From assembly GCA_024224995.1 (NCBI GenBank), contig JAAENB010000896.1, forward strand, positions 1 to 9,511: a DNA stretch of 9,511 nt, written 5' to 3'. The translations under genes were made by a program, and so were the position numbers. Origin of the DNA: a bacterium (GTDB lineage Bacteria; Spirochaetota; UBA4802; UBA5550). The notes under the pieces were generated by a model that saw only the letters and a program-made list of their open reading frames with translations, ran no database searches and was not told the origin of the DNA. This document shows, piece by piece, positions 1-6,243 of this stretch (position 1 is its first letter; each line of letters begins with the position of its first letter).

Positions 1-21
1 AAGAAACTGTTTTTATACCGG

Positions 22-141
22 GGTCAATTTCTGTCGGCCCCCCAACCCCCAGAGGGGGCGCAAGAGTTTTTGGAAAGGCCCTGTACCTTTGTGGGTTTTG
101 AAACCTTTTTCCATCATCTTCTTCCCCCTCGGGGGGATAGG
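22..141. repeat. G/C-run hairpins in non-coding DNA
   Basis: This stretch has runs of C and G that can fold back: five C at 46-50 pair with five G at 54-58 around AGA, and C-run 124-128 faces G-run 131-136. The segment 71-83 (GGAAAGGCCCTGT) resembles 5803-5815 (GGAAAAGGCTCTGT) in the large repeat region, so the left edge of the window is probably another copy of that interspersed repeat. No gene is visible before about 146. Confidence 0.4.
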
Positions 142-142
142 G

Positions 143-175
143 GGCAAGCAAAAAGAGTTTCTTGAGAGAGAGCAG
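143..175 (+). repeat. Interspersed repeat, CTTGAGAG family, copy 1
   Basis: The sequence CAAGCAAAAAGAGTTTCTTGAGAG followed by AGAGCAGC closely matches 6006-6033, which reads CAAGCAAAATTTAGTTTCTTGAGAGCAGC. It is one of five related copies in the window (143, 5821, 6010, 6125, 6244). This copy is about 5.7 kb from the others and abuts the open frame that ends at 298. Confidence 0.5.
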
Positions 176-298
176 CAAAAAAATATTCTTGATTACAAAA
201 CAAAATGTATTATTGATAAAGGAAAAGGACTGGATCTGTTTTCTATTCTTGAGGATTATATAGTAGAAAGTGATGAAGAAGAGAGAATAAGAGAGTGA
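146..298 (+). pseudogene. Possible C-terminal gene remnant
   Basis: An open frame ending in TGA at 296-298 encodes about 50 hydrophilic residues, ending GLDLFSILEDYIVESDEEER. The composition (alternating hydrophobic and acidic residues) looks like a genuine protein C-terminus. There is no in-frame ATG and no good ribosome binding site; the only in-frame upstream start is a TTG at 89 inside repeat DNA. The frame begins within a copy of the CTTGAGAG interspersed repeat, so the simplest reading is a gene whose 5' part was replaced by the repeat. I do not recognise a family. It could also be chance. Confidence 0.22.
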
Positions 299-314
299 AG
301 AAAAGAGTGAGCCG

Positions 315-341
315 GGCAGCGGCTGTAGTGCAGCCGCTGCC
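315..341. terminator. 11-bp GC-rich hairpin after the hydrolase
   Basis: Arms 315-325 (GGCAGCGGCTG) and 331-341 (CAGCCGCTGCC) pair perfectly around the loop TAGTG. It lies 20 bp beyond the stop of the minus-strand hydrolase and 16 bp beyond the stop of the plus-strand remnant, so it could end transcripts from both sides. The minus side continues CGGCTCACTCTTTTC, only weakly U-rich, so it is a poor canonical intrinsic terminator and may act as a 3' stabilising hairpin. Confidence 0.5.
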
Positions 342-361
342 TGCGTCACGAAGATTTATCG

Positions 362-1504
362 CTATGAACTCCATAACACTTTAGCTACTATTTTGTCAAG
401 CATCCAGGGACTGGATATGTAGCTGTCATGAACTGCGGCGTCATTAGTTACCTTATAGAAATATTTGTCTTTTTTGTGCCCACAATGATGGCTGTACTTG
501 CTTCCGGTAAGGTGCCGGTAAAGAGCAATGTGCTCATCGGGGTGAATAAAGAGCAGCTGGTCTTCACTAAATGATACAAGGTGAAGCCTGGTTCCTCTTT
601 TCTTGTGGAAAATCCCTTTTGAAATTGAAGGACGGTCATAACCGGAACCGGGAGTACCAACCATCTGCAATGTAGCAGTAAGAGATTCATTGGCACTATA
701 ACCAAGGTCTTCAATCTCTGTCGCTGAAGGAGCTCCGGGAGCAACGTCACCGTTAGAGTTGGTGAAAAAGAATGCCGGCCATACTGCCGCGGGAAGCGCT
801 ATATGATAACCGAGTTCCGTGGAAGTTGTAACATAAGGAGAAATAAGCGCTGCTGCGTTTCCGCTGTCTGCTAATTCCCAATCAATTTCCTTTGGTAGAA
901 CCGGAGCCAGCATAAGAACGCTTTTAATTCCAAATCTCCATCGTAAGTTTGTTCCCTGGTTAATCAGTTCCTGCTGAACCATCTGAAGAACGATTGCACC
1001 CATACTGTGAGCGGTAATAATGTCAACTTTAATGCCGTAGTAGCATCGAAGCTTTTGAAGTGTTTTAATTACAACCTGTGAATAATCATCGAGAGAAAGA
1101 TCGCCAAAAAGAACACCGGTAGAGCCATAAGGAAGACCGCTTTCGCCGCGTCCCGGCATATCGATGAGTATAATTCTGGAAACCGACTTTTTCATGGAGC
1201 CGTTAAGAATTCTTTCGGCCATGGGTTTGTAGGTTTCTGCCGTATGAGACATTCCATGAATCATGAAAAGAGTTGAACCCTTCCGGTTATGACGATTGTG
1301 ACGGTTATGACGGTGATGTCCATGACGACCGTGATGACTGGTTTTTTTCATAATTTGAACGCCTGTTTCAATGGTAACTCCCGGGCTAACGGTAATATCA
1401 AAATATAATTTCTCAGTGCTAATGCCTGCTTGTGCCTGAACTGCAAAGACCAATGTCATGATAAAAAGAATAATTTGTACTGGAATGTAATTTCGTAATT
1501 TCAT
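362..1504 (-). CDS. Exported alpha/beta hydrolase with His-rich insert
   Basis: This 380-residue protein is a serine alpha/beta hydrolase, probably an esterase or lipase-like enzyme; the substrate is unknown. Residues 1-26 form a Sec signal peptide (hydrophobic core 8-21, likely cut after AQA), so it acts outside the cytoplasm. MIHG (81-84) is the oxyanion-hole strand, AHSMG (165-169) is the nucleophile elbow with Ser167, Asp315 (SFSEDQ) is the likely acid and His359 (AVHD) the likely base. Residues 57-74 are a histidine/arginine/asparagine-rich insert with RHN repeats, and SHHCGH (338-343) is a second His cluster; both could bind metal. ATG at 1504 follows an AAGGAG site with an 11-nt gap. 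It appears monocistronic. The fold call is firm; the activity is not determined. Confidence 0.85.
   Translation of the reverse strand: MKLRNYIPVQIILFIMTLVFAVQAQAGISTEKLYFDITVSPGVTIETGVQIMKKTSHHGRHGHHRHNRHNRHNRKGSTLFMIHGMSHTAETYKPMAERILNGSMKKSVSRIILIDMPGRGESGLPYGSTGVLFGDLSLDDYSQVVIKTLQKLRCYYGIKVDIITAHSMGAIVLQMVQQELINQGTNLRWRFGIKSVLMLAPVLPKEIDWELADSGNAAALISPYVTTSTELGYHIALPAAVWPAFFFTNSNGDVAPGAPSATEIEDLGYSANESLTATLQMVGTPGSGYDRPSISKGIFHKKRGTRLHLVSFSEDQLLFIHPDEHIALYRHLTGSKYSHHCGHKKDKYFYKVTNDAAVHDSYISSPWMLDKIVAKVLWSS
1283..1336 (-). repeat. 9-bp coding repeat, His-rich tract
   Basis: This segment encodes hydrolase residues 57-74. Its core is three tandem 9-nt units encoding RHN (CGTCATAAC, CGTCACAAT, CGTCATAAC), next to related GGT/CAT/CGT codons encoding HHGRHGHHRH. 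The unit structure suggests growth by slippage. It lies between the first beta-strand region and the oxyanion strand, where it would form a flexible surface loop. Confidence 0.75.
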
Positions 1505-2078
1505 AGTATTGTAGGCTCCTTGTTATTTTGTAATGAATTGCAATACTGTCCTCTGTTTTCAGTGGTAACAATATTGTCGTTGGTGACTTCGCTTGCCTCC
1601 TTTTCACGTAACAAGTATTCTTTTAAATCTTGCCGGAATACCGGCAGTTTGCTAATTGGATCATGTTGCTCAAAGGTCTAATGCGTAGACCAGGCACATT
1701 CGCGAAAAAATTTTGATATTTGTTCGCCCTTCCGGATCTCTCCGAAACCTTCTTCTTGTTTTTATCTCTTTTTTATTAAAAACTCTTCCTGTCGAAAGAG
1801 TGACTCCTCTTCAAAGATACACCTGTCCCCTTGCTGAAGCTCTATAATACTGCTTCCGCATTTTTCAGGACTGTTCTAAATGTAGTGGTGTGTACGAAAT
1901 GAACTGTGGACTACTTCAGTAGAAAAATTTGAGTGAGTGAAGTTGCTTTTTTATCATAGATAAACCCCTCTATTTATATGATACTATAAGAAACATTTCA
2001 TCTGATGTTTCTCTTCGTAACATTTATAATATAGTAATTTTGAACGGGTTTAGCAAGTACCGGAATGGAAAAAAATCC
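1505..2078. other. Long intergenic region, no convincing gene
   Basis: About 570 bp without a supported gene. Inverted repeats: TGCCGG/CCGGCA (1631-1646, loop AATA), ACTCTT/AAGAGT (1782-1801), GAAACAT/ATGTTTC (1990-2011). TATAAT hexamers occur at 1842-1847 and 2025-2030 without clear -35 partners. On the minus strand, 1762-1875 is open for 37 codons (SIIELQQGDRCIFEEESLF in its middle) and follows, in the same frame after one TAG, a 24-codon piece ending VVHSSFRTHHYI. Neither has a start codon or ribosome site, so at most they are decayed coding remnants. Confidence 0.4.
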
Positions 2079-2092
2079 AGACAGATCTGTCT
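2079..2092. promoter_or_regulatory. 14-bp perfect palindrome upstream of promoter
   Basis: AGACAGATCTGTCT is a perfect palindrome centred about 43 bp upstream of the TTGACA hexamer of the metallophosphoesterase promoter. That places it in the usual range for an activator site. The regulator is unknown. Confidence 0.35.
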
Positions 2093-2125
2093 TAAACACT
2101 TTATGTGAAAATGTCGAAAAAATGC

Positions 2126-2154
2126 TTGACAATATTTAACCTTGAAAATTTATT
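2126..2154 (+). promoter_or_regulatory. Sigma-70-type promoter of metallophosphoesterase
   Basis: TTGACA at 2126-2131 is separated by exactly 17 bp from TTTATT at 2149-2154. Transcription would begin near 2161, giving a leader of about 50 nt. This is the best-formed promoter in the window. Confidence 0.6.
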
Positions 2155-2165
2155 TGTTTGTTCAT

Positions 2166-2180
2166 CCCGGAACTCCCGGG
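2166..2180 (+). promoter_or_regulatory. Small hairpin in the 5' leader
   Basis: CCCGG (2166-2170) and CCGGG (2176-2180) pair around AACTC within the predicted leader, close to the predicted start of the mRNA. The ribosome site GGAGG (2200-2204) lies 20 nt further on and is not occluded, so the hairpin may protect the 5' end or be an operator. Confidence 0.3.
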
Positions 2181-2209
2181 AGCGAATATAAACTTTCACG
2201 GAGGCTTCT

Positions 2210-3574
2210 ATGAATCTAAAATTTATTGTATCAAGAACATGTCTTACGGTCTTTATTTTTTGTACAGCGGTACTATCATTTGTATCGTGTGATAATACCC
2301 TGGACAATATTAACGCTAAGATAGCGGTAGTTTCGGATCTGCATTATTATTCACCGGACCTGAGAACTGAAGGGGCGGCTTTTCAGGCATACAGCGCTTC
2401 AAACTATAAACTGATCGCTCAAAGTGACGCGATTAATAGTGAAATAATCGATAATCTTAAAGAAGATAGCACTGAAATAGTAATAATGCCCGGTGATCTT
2501 ACCAAAGACGGTGAAAAGATAAGCCATATTCAACTGGCGGAAAAACTCCGTGAATTGGAAGACGCGGGAAAAAAAGTATATGTAATAAACGGAAATCACG
2601 ATATTAATAATCCAAACGCAGTTGAATATTACGATAATGCCGCGTTTTCTGTTGAAAACATAACTCCTGCCGATTTTGAAGATATTTACGGCGAATTCGG
2701 GTTTGATGAAGCATTAGACAGAGACCCCCACTCTTTAAGCTATGTTGTTGAACCCATTCCGGGCCTCCGCCTCCTTGCTATAGATTCCTGTATTTATGAG
2801 TCGAATGCCGGTCTTCCTCACTCTGTTACAGGCGGTAAAATTTCGGCAGAAACACTGGCGTGGATCCAGGAAAAGATGGATGAAGCAGATAATGAGGGAA
2901 AAGTAATCTCCGCTTTTATGCATCATGGCCTCATTCCGCATTTTTCCGTCCAAACCAAGATGTTCCCCGATTTTGTTGTTGAAGATTGGGAAAATGTGGC
3001 TCAAGTTCTGGTTGATGGCGGAATTAAGACCGTTTTTACCGGCCATTATCATGCTATGGATGTTTCTACAAAGCTTTTTGGTACAAAAATCCTTTACGAT
3101 ATTGAAACTCCTTCAACCATCAGCTATCCCTGTTCATATCGAAAAGTAAAGGTTGTAAAAGGAAGAAAACTCATTCTTTCTACTGAAAAGGTTGAAGAAA
3201 TAGACTATGATCTGGGCGGTGCCGATTTCCAGGAATACGCCGAGGATTTTGCCTATAACGGGATCAAGAACTATTCTCCCTATATGATCGCGGGCTTGCT
3301 CATGAAGCAGGGACTTCCTCAAGCGGAAGCTGTTGCCCGGGGAATAGAAGTTGCCGGTACTGAACTGGCTTTTGATACCACTGTTGGCGATATGATGGCT
3401 CGTGGTCTTATGGCTCACCTTTATGGCGGTGAATTCGCCAGTCCCGAGAATACGATCATTCTTGTGCAAATGCTCGCGTCCGATGATGAGCTTGTTAAAC
3501 TTCTGGGCGGAGCTCTTTTCTCTCTCTGGCTGGATACTTCTCCTATTGATAAAAATACTACAATTTATTTGTAA
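2210..3574 (+). CDS. Metallophosphoesterase lipoprotein
   Basis: A 454-residue calcineurin-like metallophosphoesterase. The metal-binding motifs appear in order: DLH (Asp43, His45), GDLTKDG (Asp96), GNHD (128-131), the MHHG segment (His238/239) and GHYH (278-281), so the two-metal phosphoesterase site is complete. Residues 1-26 are a lipoprotein signal ending FVS before Cys27, so the enzyme is membrane-anchored outside the cytoplasm. Residues after about 335 form a helix-rich tail with no recognised motif. The family includes cyclic-nucleotide phosphodiesterases and phospholipid or nucleotide hydrolases; the substrate cannot be read from sequence. ATG at 2210 is set by GGAGG five bases upstream. 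Transcribed alone from a TTGACA promoter and closed by a terminator. Confidence 0.88.
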   Translation: MNLKFIVSRTCLTVFIFCTAVLSFVSCDNTLDNINAKIAVVSDLHYYSPDLRTEGAAFQAYSASNYKLIAQSDAINSEIIDNLKEDSTEIVIMPGDLTKDGEKISHIQLAEKLRELEDAGKKVYVINGNHDINNPNAVEYYDNAAFSVENITPADFEDIYGEFGFDEALDRDPHSLSYVVEPIPGLRLLAIDSCIYESNAGLPHSVTGGKISAETLAWIQEKMDEADNEGKVISAFMHHGLIPHFSVQTKMFPDFVVEDWENVAQVLVDGGIKTVFTGHYHAMDVSTKLFGTKILYDIETPSTISYPCSYRKVKVVKGRKLILSTEKVEEIDYDLGGADFQEYAEDFAYNGIKNYSPYMIAGLLMKQGLPQAEAVARGIEVAGTELAFDTTVGDMMARGLMAHLYGGEFASPENTIILVQMLASDDELVKLLGGALFSLWLDTSPIDKNTTIYL

Positions 3575-3596
3575 AATTTTAGAGTATGGAAAGCAT

Positions 3597-3628
3597 AAAA
3601 AAACACCCACAGCCGTGGGTGTTTTTTT
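3597..3628. terminator. Bidirectional intrinsic terminator
   Basis: CACCCAC (3604-3610) and GTGGGTG (3615-3621) pair around AGCC. Seven A precede the stem and seven T follow it, so the structure is a 14-bp perfect inverted repeat with a T tract in either direction. It sits between the convergent metallophosphoesterase (stop at 3574) and propeller lipoprotein (stop at 3650) and should end both transcripts. Confidence 0.92.
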
Positions 3629-3649
3629 AGCAAGTATTTGTTTAGCTGA

Positions 3650-4879
3650 TTATTCAGCGTCTGCTTCTGCTGGTTTGGCAGTAGCTTCCCAGACCTTGCA
3701 GCTCTGCTCAAGAAGCGGAGTAGCAGTTCCAATTAACAGCTTGTCCTGGTATACAGCCATGCTTCTAATTCCGTAGTGTCCGGGGTGTCCAAAACCGTTT
3801 TTGGTTTCAACAGTCCACTCATCAACTCCGGGATTTTTTGCTGAATACAGGTGGAATCCGCCATTGTCTTTGAATGTTCCTACATACAGTCTGTCATTAT
3901 ATTCTTTCATGTACCATACATAAGCGTTTCCAAAATGTCCGTTTCCTTTTTCCATTACCGCGTCGAACTGAGCGCCGTCTTCATCGCTATTTGCGTAAAG
4001 ATATGAACCGGTTAGAAAGTTCATTGTTCCAACGTAAAGCTTGTTATCGTAAGCGTACAGTTTCATGGCAGCGGTATTGGTTTTATAACCGTTTCCGTCA
4101 TCAAAAAGCATTTCGTAGTTTACGCCGTCGTTTGTTCTCCACAGTTCCATTCCGGTTGGATTTAATGTTCCGGTATAGAAGTATCCGTTATATTCTACGA
4201 AATCGGAAAACCAGTAGTTGCTCGCGTCGTCAATTCCACCGGATATTACCTGCTCCCAGGCGCTTGCTGCTGCGAAATCACCATTGTCGGTTATTTTCCT
4301 TCTCCAGATTTGAGCTCCTTCTTCCCGGTTCTCAACTCCCGCGTAAATGTATCCTTTGTATGCCATAAGGCCGCGACCGGAAGTATTGTTGATGTCGCCA
4401 AAACCATATTCACTTACTGCTTCCCAGCTTTCTCCGTCTACAGTTCTCCATACCTGGAAACCGTCAACGTGATTTACGGTTACCGCGTAGAGAAAATCAC
4501 CAATAGCTTTCATTTTTCGAATACCAAAGTTTGATGTATTACCGTTTCCCTCAGTGAGAACATTTTCCCATACCCATTCGCCATTGTCCGCGATAGTTCC
4601 ACGCTGAATGTCAACTCCTGCTGATTTGAATGGCTGACCCCAGAAGAAAAGCAGCATGCCGGCAGGCAGCGCGTTTTCCGCGTTAAGTGTAGCTACATAA
4701 ACCGATCCTTTGAATGTTTCCATTGCCCATGCGTACTGGTTGGAAGTCTTACCAAAACCATCTTCATTAACCTGCTGCAGAGACAGTGTTTCTGTTTCCG
4801 TTACTTCATCACACCCTGTCATGAATCCCATTGCCATTGCTGTTATGAGCAGCATTGTTGCGATACGTTTAATTTTCAT
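3650..4879 (-). CDS. Seven-repeat beta-propeller lipoprotein
   Basis: A 409-residue lipoprotein. The signal (1-22) ends MTG before Cys23. The rest is seven copies of a unit of about 50 residues beginning at roughly 41, 111, 159, 214, 262, 312 and 362. Each opens with G-[FN]-G, then Asn, a hydrophobic strand, LYVGT-like (YVAT, YAVT, YAGV, YTGT, YVGT, YVGT, LIGT), and several close with LWRT-DG-W. Seven such four-strand units suggest a seven-bladed beta-propeller, a binding or enzymatic scaffold on the cell surface or in the periplasm. No catalytic motif is evident, so its ligand is unknown. A longer frame reaches 4957, but ATG at 4879 is preferred: GGGGA lies six bases upstream and the signal peptide begins there. 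The upstream region carries the TGTAGNC array, implying strong regulation. Confidence 0.85.
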   Translation of the reverse strand: MKIKRIATMLLITAMAMGFMTGCDEVTETETLSLQQVNEDGFGKTSNQYAWAMETFKGSVYVATLNAENALPAGMLLFFWGQPFKSAGVDIQRGTIADNGEWVWENVLTEGNGNTSNFGIRKMKAIGDFLYAVTVNHVDGFQVWRTVDGESWEAVSEYGFGDINNTSGRGLMAYKGYIYAGVENREEGAQIWRRKITDNGDFAAASAWEQVISGGIDDASNYWFSDFVEYNGYFYTGTLNPTGMELWRTNDGVNYEMLFDDGNGYKTNTAAMKLYAYDNKLYVGTMNFLTGSYLYANSDEDGAQFDAVMEKGNGHFGNAYVWYMKEYNDRLYVGTFKDNGGFHLYSAKNPGVDEWTVETKNGFGHPGHYGIRSMAVYQDKLLIGTATPLLEQSCKVWEATAKPAEADAE

Positions 4880-4885
4880 ATATTT

Positions 4886-4903
4886 CCCCTTTCTTTTATT
4901 ATA
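4886..4903 (-). promoter_or_regulatory. Likely -10 box and ribosome site of propeller gene
   Basis: Read on the minus strand, TATAAT lies at 4903-4898 and AGGGG at 4890-4886 before the ATG at 4879. No good -35 sits 16-18 bp upstream of TATAAT; that position overlaps the first TGTAGNC heptamers, as expected for a promoter controlled by a bound protein. If this is the -10, the leader is only about 12 nt. A TTGACA hexamer on the minus strand at 4983-4978 has no good -10 at normal distance. Confidence 0.45.
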
Positions 4904-4913
4904 GTAAATTTTT

Positions 4914-4966
4914 TGTAGCCAAGACTGTAGTCGATTGTCTACAAAATCTGTAGTCATTTGGCTACA
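4914..4966. promoter_or_regulatory. Five-copy TGTAGNC operator-like array
   Basis: Five heptamers fit TGTAGNC: 4914-4920 (+), 4926-4932 (+), 4937-4943 (-), 4949-4955 (+), 4960-4966 (-). Their starts are 12, 11, 12 and 11 bp apart, close to one helical turn, so all present nearly the same face of the DNA. The outer copies extend to a perfect 9-bp inverted repeat (TGTAGCCAA/TTGGCTACA) whose centre at 4940 is the centre of the middle heptamer. The array ends about 10 bp upstream of the propeller gene's likely -10, an arrangement that suits cooperative binding of a multimeric regulator. Confidence 0.6.
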
Positions 4967-4971
4967 CTCTG

Positions 4972-5082
4972 TTTTTTTGTCAATCTATTTGTGAAAAAAA
5001 GTTCGTTTAGGCGTGTTTTTTCACTTTTTTTGTTATTTTTTCATGGTTTTTGAACTTTTTTTAAAAAAATGAATTTTTTTTT
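4972..5082. other. Phased A/T tracts, predicted curved DNA
   Basis: Runs of five to nine T or A recur with centres near 4975, 4997, 5018, 5028, 5038, 5049, 5059, 5066 and 5078. Most steps are about 10 or 21 bp, matching the helical repeat, which is the classic arrangement for intrinsic curvature. It includes a T7A7 block at 5056-5069. It lies between divergent genes, next to the heptamer array. Confidence 0.6.
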
Positions 5083-5105
5083 AATGAAACGGCCTTCCCG
5101 TTCGT

Positions 5106-5117
5106 CCTATTAATAGG
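5106..5117. promoter_or_regulatory. 12-bp palindrome before the RHH gene
   Basis: CCTATTAATAGG is a perfect palindrome about 90 bp upstream of the RHH start codon. It contains the -10-like TATTAA and could be an operator over the promoter. No convincing -35 partner was found. Confidence 0.3.
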
Positions 5118-5128
5118 GGGGTAAAGAA

Positions 5129-5170
5129 AAGGTGATCGGTGGCCCTATGGGCCTGGTTATCGGTAATCGG
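5129..5170 (+). repeat. AAGGTGATCGG repeat, copy 1
   Basis: AAGGTGATCGGTGGCCC with a GGCCC/GGGCC hairpin (5141-5153, loop TAT). Related copies start near 5757 (AAGAAGGTGGTCGGAGGCCC) and 6263 (GAGAAGGTGATCGGTAACCCC). Copies bracket the RHH gene on both sides. Confidence 0.45.
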
Positions 5171-5206
5171 GAAGAAAAAGCTTCGAGCCCAAAAAAAGGA
5201 GAAAAT

Positions 5207-5674
5207 ATGAATATCAATACTACTATCAATATTCGCGGTGATTTGCTGGAAGAGCTGAATGATGCCGCTGCGCAGGTGGGGATATCCCGTAACAGGGTTA
5301 TTATCCTGCTTATGGGAAGGGTTGTGGATGAGAAAAAACTGCCTGTGGACTTGATTCACAGGATTCATTACCAGATGAGAGATGATGAGGCCAATTGGCA
5401 GGGGATACACGTGTGGCTTCCGCCGCGTGTTTATGAACTGTGGCAGGATATGCGGAAGTTTCATAAAATGTCCGTTTCCGCCATAATCGCTCATGCCATC
5501 CGGGAACACCTTGAGATTCTACTCCAGGAGTTTACCGATACCCCGGAAACCGTTAAAAGGGATAAGAATCCTTTCCAATATATCTTCGCGGCAAGGGACT
5601 CCGGCGGAATACAGAAATTTGTCATATGGTGGGGGTTCCCGGGCGAGGAAGAGCTCGGCAGATACTTAGAATAA
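5207..5674 (+). CDS. Tandem ribbon-helix-helix-like protein
   Basis: A 155-residue cytoplasmic protein. Residues 4-40 have the ribbon-helix-helix pattern: short polar/hydrophobic strand (TTINIRG), helix (DLLEELNDAAAQVG), turn with ISRNRVI, second helix. Residues 66-107 repeat the pattern: strand GIHVWLP, helix PRVYELWQDMRKFH, turn KMSVSAII, second helix. One chain would therefore carry two RHH units, which normally come from two subunits of a dimeric DNA-binding regulator. The tail after 110 is unrecognised. A longer frame starts at 5132, but ATG at 5207 follows AGGAG at five bases and begins at the fold. It is divergent from the propeller lipoprotein; the intervening region holds the TGTAGNC array, its possible target. 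The first unit is well supported, the second is my inference. Confidence 0.65.
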   Translation: MNINTTINIRGDLLEELNDAAAQVGISRNRVIILLMGRVVDEKKLPVDLIHRIHYQMRDDEANWQGIHVWLPPRVYELWQDMRKFHKMSVSAIIAHAIREHLEILLQEFTDTPETVKRDKNPFQYIFAARDSGGIQKFVIWWGFPGEEELGRYLE

Positions 5675-5756
5675 GCAAACCCATAAAAAAAACGGCCAAT
5701 TCAGAAAAAAACTCTATCCCAAAAAGTCAGACAGGGGGATACGTATGCCCGGAGGG

Positions 5757-5782
5757 AAGAAGGTGGTCGGAGGCCCTGGGGG
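5757..5782 (+). repeat. AAGGTGATCGG repeat, copy 2
   Basis: AAGAAGGTGGTCGGAGGCCC followed by TGGGGG matches copy 1 (5129) over about 20 bases with a few changes. It is followed, about 40 bases on, by the first of four CTTGAGAG repeats. Confidence 0.4.
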
Positions 5783-5820
5783 TGCGACCCGGGTAAGATC
5801 CCCCGGAAAAGGCTCTGTCA

Positions 5821-5847
5821 AAAATTAAGTTCCTTGAGAGCAACTGA
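5821..5847 (+). repeat. CTTGAGAG repeat, copy 2
   Basis: AAAATTAAGTTCCTTGAG followed by AGCAACTGAT. It differs from the copy at 6010 at only a few of its first 27 positions. Together the two copies flank the large inverted repeat as direct repeats. Confidence 0.55.
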
Positions 5848-5874
5848 TCCTGCGAAGCAGGGAAAAAATAGATC

Positions 5875-6023
5875 AGAAACTAAATAGCATTGCGAGCTGC
5901 ATCTGGCCTTGAAGTAGTATGGGCTCTTTGGGTTGTGAGGACTGTTTGAGCAGAGCGAGTTCCGCAGCAATCCAAAGAGCCCATACTACTTCAAGGCCCA
6001 CGCACAAGCAAAATTTAGTTTCT
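5875..6023. repeat. Nested inverted repeat, 27-bp perfect inner arms
   Basis: Inner arms 5905-5931 and 5972-5998 are perfect reverse complements over 27 bp (GGCCTTGAAGTAGTATGGGC to CTCTTTGG). With one G.T pair they extend to 31 bp (5905-5935 with 5968-5998), leaving a loop of about 32 nt. Outer arms 5875-5885 (AGAAACTAAAT) and 6013-6023 (ATTTAGTTTCT) add a further perfect 11 bp. No U tract follows. The size and nesting fit a small non-autonomous palindromic element (MITE or REP/BIME-like) better than a terminator. Confidence 0.7.
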
Positions 6024-6037
6024 TGAGAGCAGCTGAC
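6010..6037 (+). repeat. CTTGAGAG repeat, copy 3
   Basis: AAAATTTAGTTTCTTGAGAG followed by CAGCTGAC. It overlaps the right outer arm of the nested inverted repeat, so the repeat is likely part of that element's end. Confidence 0.55.
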
Positions 6038-6124
6038 CCGGCGGGGATAAAATATAAAAGAAACTCGTTATAGAGAGGATAAGGGAATAAAAAAATGACT
6101 GGTTACACGAAGCACCGTCAACTG

Positions 6125-6151
6125 AAATCCGGTTCCTTGAGAACGGCTCTT
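6125..6151 (+). repeat. CTTGAGAG repeat, copy 4
   Basis: AAATCCGGTTCCTTGAGAAC followed by GGCTCTT; a diverged copy, followed by a GC-rich tract reaching to about 6240. Confidence 0.4.
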
Positions 6152-6243
6152 CGCGCAAGGGATACGCAGGGTTTAGTCCGGAGGTCTTCCGCAGGACCGA
6201 AGCGAAGCGGAGCCCGGAGCAGCCCGGCCCAACGGGTGCGCCC

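Noticed and set aside
1510..1516. Sixth TGTAGNC heptamer before the hydrolase
   Set aside because: TGTAGGC fits the pattern but is a single copy without neighbours at 11-12 bp, expected by chance in a window of this size.
1419..1607. 62-codon minus-strand frame starting with GTG, overlapping the hydrolase start
   Set aside because: It overlaps the signal peptide of a confident gene, lacks a ribosome site before the GTG, and shows no protein-like pattern. The AAGGAGG inside it has no start codon at proper distance.
4880..4957. N-terminal extension of the propeller lipoprotein
   Set aside because: Starting at 4957 would put 26 polar residues before a clear lipoprotein signal and would place the heptamer array inside the gene; the ATG at 4879 has its own ribosome site.
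5132..5206. N-terminal extension of the RHH protein
   Set aside because: The 25 extra codons are read from repeat DNA and the later ATG at 5207 has a strong AGGAG at ideal spacing.
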